From NCBI GenBank assembly GCA_027622635.1, contig JAQBYK010000021.1:1-13068 (forward strand): a stretch of 13,068 nt of DNA, written 5' to 3'. Shown here piece after piece: positions 5,487 through 11,222 of this stretch. The position numbers were made by a program, and so were the translations under genes. Numbering within the stretch: position 1 is the stretch's first letter; each line of letters starts with the position of its first letter. This stretch comes from a bacterium (GTDB lineage: Bacteria; Patescibacteriota; Gracilibacteria; UBA1369; LOWO2-01-FULL-3). The notes below the pieces were generated by a model, which ran no database searches, was not told the DNA's origin, and saw nothing but the letters and a program-made list of their open reading frames with translations.

Positions 5487-6857
5487 ATGTTAAAATATCT
5501 TGTTGAGACATATGGTTGTCAGATGAATTATTCCGACACAGAGCGCATGGAGGCATACTTGGATGCACTGGGATTCATTCCTACAAAGGATTTTGAAGAT
5601 GCCGACTTTATTATGTTCAATACATGTAGCATTCGTCAGAAGGCAGAGGATCGCGTTTACGGGCAGATGAAAAAAATGGGACAGCTCAAAAAACAGAACC
5701 CCAATCTTATAGTGGTTGTGACAGGTTGTATGGTAAGAAAATCCAGCTCAAGGTACTCGGTTGATAGAGATAAACTTTTTGTAAGTATGCCTTCTTTAGA
5801 CATTGCTCTAAATACAGACGAATTACCACAACTGGCAAAGCTTACTCGCGAAATAAATCCAAATCTAAAAATTCATGAGATAGAAGAAGAATCACTCGAG
5901 GATTATTTCTATATAACACCAACTCACACATCGCATCAGTCAAAAGCGCAGGCATTTGTAGCCATCTCAAACGGATGCGACAAATATTGCACATACTGCA
6001 TTGTTCCTTATAGCAGAGGGCGTGAAAAAAGCCGCTCAATAGAGAGTATTCTCAAAGAAGCCGAAGGTCTTGTTGAAAACGGTTGCAAAGAGATGACTAT
6101 AATCGGTCAGACCGTGAATTCATATGGTTTAAGTCAACATGATGAAGAACATAAAACATTTGAATACTTAGGGGATAAAAAACCATTTGTTCATCTCTTG
6201 GAGGAGTTGGATAAACTAAAAGAGAAAGGACTTAAAAGAGTGAGATTTACCTCTCCACATCCAAAAGACATGTCTGACCAGCTGATTGATGCAATGGCAA
6301 GGCTAGAGACGCAAATGCCATATCTTCATTTGCCTGTTCAATCGGGAGATGACCGGACCTTAAAGAGAATGAATAGGACTTACGACACAAAGAGCTACAA
6401 GGAGATTCTGAAAAAACTACGAAAAAAAATTCCTGATATTTCAATTTCTACAGACATAATTGTCGGTTTTTGCGGAGAAACAGAGGAAGAATTCAATAAC
6501 ACCTATAGTTTCTTCAAAGAGTTAGCATTTGAGCATGGATATCTTGCCCAGTACTCAGAAAGACAAGGTACTACCGCAGCGAAATTTATCAGAGATGACA
6601 TCCCGAAGTCAGTAAAAAGCGAAAGATGGCACAAACTCAACGAATTATTAAAAGAAAATTCCAGGAATGCCCTTAAAAGATTTAAAGGCAAAACCGTAAA
6701 TGTTTTGGTAGAAAGCCAGGAAGCCAAAGTTTGTCACGGCAGAAGTGAACATTTTAAAACAGTTCAGTTTAACTCAGGAAGAAAACTCATAGGCGAAATA
6801 GTACCGGTTAAAATAACCGATTCAAAACAGTGGTTGCTTGAGGGAGAACTGGTTTAA
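5487..6857 (+). CDS. miaB: tRNA-2-methylthio-N6-dimethylallyladenosine synthase MiaB
   Basis: MiaB is a radical-SAM methylthiotransferase that turns i6A into ms2i6A at position 37 of tRNAs reading U-starting codons. The 456 residues (E. coli: 474) show the three family domains. The N-terminal UPF0004 domain has the three cysteines of the auxiliary [4Fe-4S] cluster: C11 (YGCQMNYSD), C47 (NTCSIR) and C81 (TGCM). The radical-SAM domain has the CxxxCxxC motif C164/C168/C171 (GCDKYCTYC) followed by IVPYSRGRE, plus HLPVQSGDD and STDIIVGFCGET. The C-terminal TRAM domain (about 395-455) binds tRNA. MNYSD and IVPYSRG favour MiaB over RimO or MtaB. All cluster cysteines are intact. The stop overlaps the convergent ORF6N stop by four bases. 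The mRNA is probably leaderless (promoter at 5452-5480). Confidence 0.95.
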   Translation: MLKYLVETYGCQMNYSDTERMEAYLDALGFIPTKDFEDADFIMFNTCSIRQKAEDRVYGQMKKMGQLKKQNPNLIVVVTGCMVRKSSSRYSVDRDKLFVSMPSLDIALNTDELPQLAKLTREINPNLKIHEIEEESLEDYFYITPTHTSHQSKAQAFVAISNGCDKYCTYCIVPYSRGREKSRSIESILKEAEGLVENGCKEMTIIGQTVNSYGLSQHDEEHKTFEYLGDKKPFVHLLEELDKLKEKGLKRVRFTSPHPKDMSDQLIDAMARLETQMPYLHLPVQSGDDRTLKRMNRTYDTKSYKEILKKLRKKIPDISISTDIIVGFCGETEEEFNNTYSFFKELAFEHGYLAQYSERQGTTAAKFIRDDIPKSVKSERWHKLNELLKENSRNALKRFKGKTVNVLVESQEAKVCHGRSEHFKTVQFNSGRKLIGEIVPVKITDSKQWLLEGELV

Positions 6858-7372
6858 ACAGCAGTTTTAAAACCAATGGGTTCCTGATCATCTTCACTAG
6901 AATCTTCCATCATATATCTGATTGCCTCAAATACCACAGCAAATTTTTCATCGTATTTACTTTCAAGTTCATCCAGCTTTTTTGCCAATTTCTCATGTGT
7001 TGATAGAATTTCTCGCAATTTTACGAAAGTTCGCATAATGGCAATATTGACCTGTATTGCACGGTCGCTTCTTAAAACACTTGATAACATAGCTACACCT
7101 TGTTCAGTGAAAGCATATGGCAAATAACGCCTTCCACCCCACTCCAATCTTGAGGTGCCAATTTGGCACCTCAAGATTTCTGCATCTTTTTTGGAAAGTT
7201 GAAACATAAAGTCTCTCGGGAACCTTAGTAAATTGCGCTTTATGGCTCTCTTTAAATTTTTAGTTTCTATACGATACAAAACCGCCAAGTCGAAATCCAG
7301 CATCACTTTCTTTCCAGTTACTAGATAGATTTTTTTCTCAACATATTCATTTGTAATAATTTGAATATTCAT
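6854..7372 (-). CDS. ORF6N-domain DNA-binding protein
   Basis: The 172 residues match the ORF6N family, a DNA-binding domain first described in phage regulators (KilA-N/BRO group) and now widespread as lone chromosomal genes in host-associated and candidate-phylum bacteria. Hallmarks are VMLDFDLAVLY (23-33), the ET-K-LK--IKRN run (36-47), FPRDFMFQL (51-59), and GGRRYLPYAFTEQGVAMLSSVLRSDRAIQVNI (79-110). A predicted coiled coil follows (about 112-155), and the end is IGFK. The function is unknown; transcription control or antirepressor activity is inferred from the family. Such genes move often, so transfer is likely, though base composition here does not stand out. A 33-base palindrome lies within codons 65-76. 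TATACT at 7393-7388 may be the -10 box, but no good -35 is present. It follows alaS after 85 bases and ends overlapping miaB. Confidence 0.92.
   Translation of the reverse strand: MNIQIITNEYVEKKIYLVTGKKVMLDFDLAVLYRIETKNLKRAIKRNLLRFPRDFMFQLSKKDAEILRCQIGTSRLEWGGRRYLPYAFTEQGVAMLSSVLRSDRAIQVNIAIMRTFVKLREILSTHEKLAKKLDELESKYDEKFAVVFEAIRYMMEDSSEDDQEPIGFKTAV
7146..7178. repeat. Perfect 33-base palindrome inside the ORF6N gene
   Basis: AATCTTGAGGTGCCAA (7146-7161) is repeated as its exact reverse complement at 7163-7178 with a single T between. The 16-base arms are far longer than expected by chance. On the coding (minus) strand it encodes residues from about E65 to L76 (EILRCQIGTSRL), between the FMFQL and GGRRYLPYAFTEQG elements of the ORF6N domain. 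It can act as a DNA palindrome or form a strong mRNA hairpin (about 14 pairs with a 5-base loop). Confidence 0.95.
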
Positions 7373-7457
7373 AACAAAATCAAAACAAGTATATGGGCTA
7401 CACTAACAAACAAATATGAAATTTCTGTTAAATTTTCTTAAATTCCTTGAAAAATAT

Positions 7458-9296
7458 TCAGCCAACAACCGCCTTAATCCTCCTCACACCACTGGAAGAA
7501 CTTTCTTCCTTTTTAATCTTAAATGATCCAACATCAGAAGTATTTTTGACATGTGGACCACCACAAATTTCCATACTGTAAACAGACCCCTTATCCGGGT
7601 CACCCATAGTATAGACTTTCACTCTGTCACCATATTTTGACTCAAATAAACCGATAGCGCCCTTTGCTTTCGCCTCCTCGACAGTCATCTCTTCAAAAGT
7701 TACAGGTAGAGCAGCTCGGATTTGGTCATTAACAATTCTTTCAACCTCGGCTTTTTCTTCATCGGTCATTTTCTCTCCGTGGACGAAATCAAAACGCAGA
7801 CGATCTTTTGTAATATTTGAGCCCTTTTGCGCCACATGATCCCCCAAAACGTCCCGAAGGGCCTGATGCAATAAATGAGTGGCCGTATGCATACGAATCA
7901 CCTCTTCACTATGGTCGGCCAAACCACCTGAGAATTTCTGTTCGGCACCGGCACGCGACATTTCCTGGTGTTTTTTGTAATGTGATTCAAATTCTTTTAA
8001 TACTTTTTTGCGCTCAGCACTGCCCTTTATCCAACCATCTGCTTCGAGTTCTTCTATGGTCATCTCAAGAGGAAAGCCGTAGGTAGCCAACATTTCAAAA
8101 CAAAAATCATCACCAAATACTTTTACCCCACTGTCTTTTTCAGATTCATGTCGCGACATTTCCCCTCGCAATACCGCCAAACCTTTTGTAATTGTACGAT
8201 TAAATTGGGTTTCTTCTTTAGAAATTTCTTCATATATCTTTTCCTGATTTTCCGCCAGCTCAGGGTAATAATCGCTATAATTTTTGACCACTATTCCGGC
8301 AATTTTCCTCACAAAATCACTTTCAATGCCGAGCTTTCGACCATGCCTAATGGATCTACGAATAAGTCTGCGCAATACATAGCCCTGGTCGGTATTACTG
8401 GGGGCCACGCCCATCGGATCTCCCATAATGAAGGTGGCAGACCTCAAGTGATCCGCAATAATTCTTTCAGAAACTTTCTGATCATCATTAGGTTCACCAT
8501 ATCCGGATAGCAAACGTATCTCTTCCAAAATATCTTTAAAAAGATGGGTCTCAAATGGGGTAGTTACTCCATTTAAAACAGCTGTAACCCTTTCAACGCC
8601 CATTCCTGTATCCACATTTTGCTGTTTTAAAGGCACAAATGATCCGTCTTCCTGTTTATTATATTGCATGAAAACATCATTCCAGATTTCGAGCCAATGA
8701 TTATCCTCGGGATCAAATTTAGCAGGCGCATCGCCTTTTCCGGTCCAATAAAACATCTCGGTATCAGGGCCACAAGGGCCGGTATGACCCGCGGGACCCC
8801 ACCAGTTGTCTTTTTTGGGAAGAAAAGCTATGCGTTCGTCTTTTACACCCAAACTTCGCCAAATGTCAGCGGATTCATTATCGCGAGGCGCATCATCATC
8901 ACCTTCAAAACAGCTAAACGCAAGATTGTCCAAAGATAAACCAAGTCCGCCATTTTCGCGTTTCGTTGTCAAAAATCCAAAACTCATCTTAATTGCACCT
9001 TCCTTAAAATAGTCACCAAGTGACCAGTTCCCAAGCATTTCAAAAAAAGTCAGATGACTATCGTCACCAACTTCATCAATATCTCCGGTCCGAATACATT
9101 TCTGCACATCCACAAGCCTTGTGCCGGATGGATGTTTTTCTCCCATCAAAAAAGGCACAAGGGGATGCATTCCTGCGGTAGTAAAGAGCACAGTGGGATC
9201 GTTTTCAGGTATCAAAGATGATCCTTTAATCTCACTGTGGTCGTGGTTTTTGACAAAGAAATTTATGTATAGACGACGAAGCTCGTTTGCAGTCAT
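7458..9296 (-). CDS. alaS: Alanyl-tRNA synthetase, short form without the C-terminal C-Ala domain
   Basis: This enzyme charges tRNA-Ala and hydrolyses mischarged Ser/Gly-tRNA-Ala. From the ATG at 9296 it has 612 residues against about 875 in E. coli. The class II aminoacylation domain opens with MTANELRRLYINFF, ENDPTVLFTTAGM and the FFEMLGNWSLGDYF motif, then GHTGPCGPDTEMF and VDTGMGVERV. The tRNA-recognition region includes LRRLIRRSIRHGRKLG. The editing domain has its four zinc ligands: H470/H474 (HTATH) and C578/H582 (CGGPH). The protein ends straight after, at RRIKAVVG, without the dimerisation/tRNA-binding C-Ala domain. It ends with TGA and no frameshift is seen, so the short form looks genuine; short AlaRSs are known in reduced genomes. 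An in-frame TTG two codons upstream (9302) is less likely. No Shine-Dalgarno is present. Confidence 0.97.
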   Translation of the reverse strand: MTANELRRLYINFFVKNHDHSEIKGSSLIPENDPTVLFTTAGMHPLVPFLMGEKHPSGTRLVDVQKCIRTGDIDEVGDDSHLTFFEMLGNWSLGDYFKEGAIKMSFGFLTTKRENGGLGLSLDNLAFSCFEGDDDAPRDNESADIWRSLGVKDERIAFLPKKDNWWGPAGHTGPCGPDTEMFYWTGKGDAPAKFDPEDNHWLEIWNDVFMQYNKQEDGSFVPLKQQNVDTGMGVERVTAVLNGVTTPFETHLFKDILEEIRLLSGYGEPNDDQKVSERIIADHLRSATFIMGDPMGVAPSNTDQGYVLRRLIRRSIRHGRKLGIESDFVRKIAGIVVKNYSDYYPELAENQEKIYEEISKEETQFNRTITKGLAVLRGEMSRHESEKDSGVKVFGDDFCFEMLATYGFPLEMTIEELEADGWIKGSAERKKVLKEFESHYKKHQEMSRAGAEQKFSGGLADHSEEVIRMHTATHLLHQALRDVLGDHVAQKGSNITKDRLRFDFVHGEKMTDEEKAEVERIVNDQIRAALPVTFEEMTVEEAKAKGAIGLFESKYGDRVKVYTMGDPDKGSVYSMEICGGPHVKNTSDVGSFKIKKEESSSSGVRRIKAVVG

Positions 9297-9320
9297 ATTC
9301 AAGGCTTTAAAAGCGGAGAT

Positions 9321-9349
9321 ATTCTAAGTTAAAAGATGGTTTCTTACAA
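9321..9349 (-). promoter_or_regulatory. Sigma-70-type promoter of alaS
   Basis: On the minus strand TTGTAA (9349-9344) and TAGAAT (9326-9321) are separated by 17 bases. Transcription would start near 9314, giving a leader of about 18 bases before the ATG at 9296 without a Shine-Dalgarno. Its -35 overlaps the probable -35 area of the divergent DUF3352 promoter. Confidence 0.65.
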
Positions 9350-9352
9350 GTG

Positions 9353-9374
9353 ATCAAATATGCTAAAATTTGAT
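9353..9374. repeat. Inverted repeat around the DUF3352 -10 box (candidate operator)
   Basis: ATCAAAT (9353-9359) and ATTTGAT (9368-9374) are exact complements with an 8-base centre, and together they cover the extended -10 element. Bound protein would block the promoter and might also touch alaS, whose -35 ends 4 bases away. The arms are AT-rich, so chance is possible. Confidence 0.4.
9361..9369 (+). promoter_or_regulatory. Extended -10 promoter of the DUF3352-DUF4012 pair, leaderless type
   Basis: TGC-TAAAAT (9361-9369) fits an extended -10 element (TGn followed by a -10 hexamer). The best -35 at a 17-base distance, TTCTTA (9341-9346), is weak, as is common for extended -10 promoters. Seven bases separate the -10 box from the ATG at 9377, so the mRNA is probably leaderless. 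Confidence 0.55.
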
Positions 9375-9376
9375 GC

Positions 9377-11221
9377 ATGGGAAGGAAATCAACCGCAAAG
9401 AAAAATAGGCGAATAGAAGATAAGGAAAAAGAGGAAGAACCTAAAAAAGGTTTTTTGAAAAAGCTGGCAACAAAAAGTTCAAAGAAGGAGTCACTAAAAA
9501 AAATCTCCTCAAAAGACAAGAAGAAAACAAAGGCGGAATCGGAAAAGAAGTCAAAAAAGAAAAAGAAGAAATTAAAACTAAAGTTAAACAGGAAAAAAAT
9601 CTTTGGATCAGTGCTCACAGTAATTTTACTTGCAATACTGGTTTCAGTTGGATATTTGCTTTTTCAAAAGGCATTCCGTGCTCAACCAATTGCCAAAATC
9701 CTCCCGGCAGACAGAACAATCGCGCTTGCCGAGGTAAATACAAACTTTGAACACAATCAGTCCTTAAAGACATTTCACTTATTAAAAAATTATCCGCAAT
9801 TTTCAAGAGAAGAGTTGATCGAAAAAATCGCAACAAAACTCACACTCAATTATGAGCAAGACATTAAGCCTTGGGTAGGCAGATCCGTGGGAATTGCCAT
9901 CCTTAACCCAAAAGACCCTGAGGAAAAGATTCAAACATTGTATTTTATCGAGGTGTTAAATCAAAAAAATGCCAGGAAATTCATTGATAAGAGAAAGCCG
10001 AGTAAAAGTGATCATGAAAAGCAAATTACTTACATGCTGGAAGGGCCGCTTTACCTTGTATTCATAGAGGACTACATGGTTTTGAGTGAATCGGAAATGG
10101 CTATTTACGAGCTACTTGATGACCGGGCCAGTCTAAATTTGTATTCAGACGCAAAATACAGAAAAATTGACAATAATTTGCCTCTAAATAAGGTAGCATT
10201 TTTCTATACCGACTTTGATAAAATGACAGACAGTTTGTTCCAAAATTTCCCGATTCTTAGTGAAAATGGACTATCAATGAGTCTGGTTGAGCCTATTCTC
10301 AATCTTTTTGATGCAGAAGGTATATCGCTTATTGCTATGAACGAAAATTTTGCAATTCAAAGCTTTTTGAGTCTGGATCAGGAAGTGGTAGAAAAAATCG
10401 ATTACCTTAATTATCAGGAAAGATATACGGCAAATCTTACAAACTTCATCGCTAAGGATAATCTGGCTTTTTGGGGGGGAGAAAACATGGAATATCAACT
10501 TAAAAGGATAATAGAATTGCTTGCCGGTGGAGAAGAAGGGGCTTTAGAAGTATTTGACGCCTTACTGCAAAATTACACACAAAAATATTTTGGATCTGAT
10601 ATGGATTTCGAAAAAGACATTTTGCCACTATTTAGCAACGAATTTGCTTTCAATATAGAAAAATTCGAAGAAGAGAATGTTTACAAACTCCTGCTTGAAT
10701 TGGATTCGCCACAGGAAGATGTGATTAATCTTCATGAAATTGCAAATAGTTTTGCAAAAGTAGGTGCGATTTTTGAGCCTAAAATCGTTGAACACATACT
10801 TGAGGATGGAACTGTTACGAAGGAAATAGTCGCTGTTCCGGAGGAGGTGGCAAAAGGCGAAAGTAATTATAAGGGCATAACAATCTCAGAACTCAAAATG
10901 GGCAAACAGGGATGGGGTATCTATTATGCGCTAATCGATAATGTTGCAGTCATCGCTACTCATATTGAAGGAGTCAAAAGCTCAATAGATACAGCAAAAG
11001 GTGATTTAATCAGCTTCAATTCAACAGAGTTGTTTACAAAACATGTTGAGCCTTTACTCAGAAGTTCGGATGAAATTTCTTATTTCAACATTGAGGCGCT
11101 AATTCCAATGTTCTTCGATGAGGAAGTCCCGGAAGCACTTGGCATTGTTGGTTCATTAAGCTCAGGTAGGAATTATTTCAACGACGGGATAGTCACAATT
11201 AATTACTTGCATATCAAGTAA
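9377..11221 (+). CDS. DUF3352-type membrane-anchored protein with poly-lysine tail
   Basis: The 614 residues divide into a cytoplasmic tail (1-74) with 31 lysines, one membrane segment (about 76-95, SVLTVILLAILVSVGYLLF), and a large outside domain resembling DUF3352 (from about 104: AKILPADRTIALAEVN, then KPWVGRSVGIAIL and a long alpha/beta region to the end). By the positive-inside rule the lysine tail lies in the cytoplasm and the C-terminal domain outside. DUF3352 has no established function. The extreme Lys-rich tail could bind nucleic acid or acidic lipid heads; this is inference. It is transcribed from an extended -10 promoter 7 bases before the ATG. The next gene, with the same topology, starts one base after the stop, so the two products probably act together in the envelope. 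Confidence 0.8.
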   Translation: MGRKSTAKKNRRIEDKEKEEEPKKGFLKKLATKSSKKESLKKISSKDKKKTKAESEKKSKKKKKKLKLKLNRKKIFGSVLTVILLAILVSVGYLLFQKAFRAQPIAKILPADRTIALAEVNTNFEHNQSLKTFHLLKNYPQFSREELIEKIATKLTLNYEQDIKPWVGRSVGIAILNPKDPEEKIQTLYFIEVLNQKNARKFIDKRKPSKSDHEKQITYMLEGPLYLVFIEDYMVLSESEMAIYELLDDRASLNLYSDAKYRKIDNNLPLNKVAFFYTDFDKMTDSLFQNFPILSENGLSMSLVEPILNLFDAEGISLIAMNENFAIQSFLSLDQEVVEKIDYLNYQERYTANLTNFIAKDNLAFWGGENMEYQLKRIIELLAGGEEGALEVFDALLQNYTQKYFGSDMDFEKDILPLFSNEFAFNIEKFEEENVYKLLLELDSPQEDVINLHEIANSFAKVGAIFEPKIVEHILEDGTVTKEIVAVPEEVAKGESNYKGITISELKMGKQGWGIYYALIDNVAVIATHIEGVKSSIDTAKGDLISFNSTELFTKHVEPLLRSSDEISYFNIEALIPMFFDEEVPEALGIVGSLSSGRNYFNDGIVTINYLHIK

Positions 11222-11222
11222 T

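Noticed and set aside
6851..6874. Possible bidirectional terminator between miaB and the ORF6N gene (GGTTTAAA ... TTTTAAAACC)
   Set aside because: The stem is imperfect, AT-rich and lies inside both coding ends; it is too weak to call a terminator.
7373..7457. CRISPR or direct-repeat structure in the AT-rich gap between alaS and ORF6N
   Set aside because: Only short AAATTT-like runs occur, as expected in AT-rich DNA; there are no regular repeats.
8148..8510. 120-codon open frame on the plus strand opposite alaS
   Set aside because: It lies wholly antisense to a well-conserved gene and resembles no family.
9297..9302. TTG at 9302 as start of alaS
   Set aside because: It adds only two residues; the ATG at 9296 gives the usual AlaRS N-terminus and is a stronger start codon.
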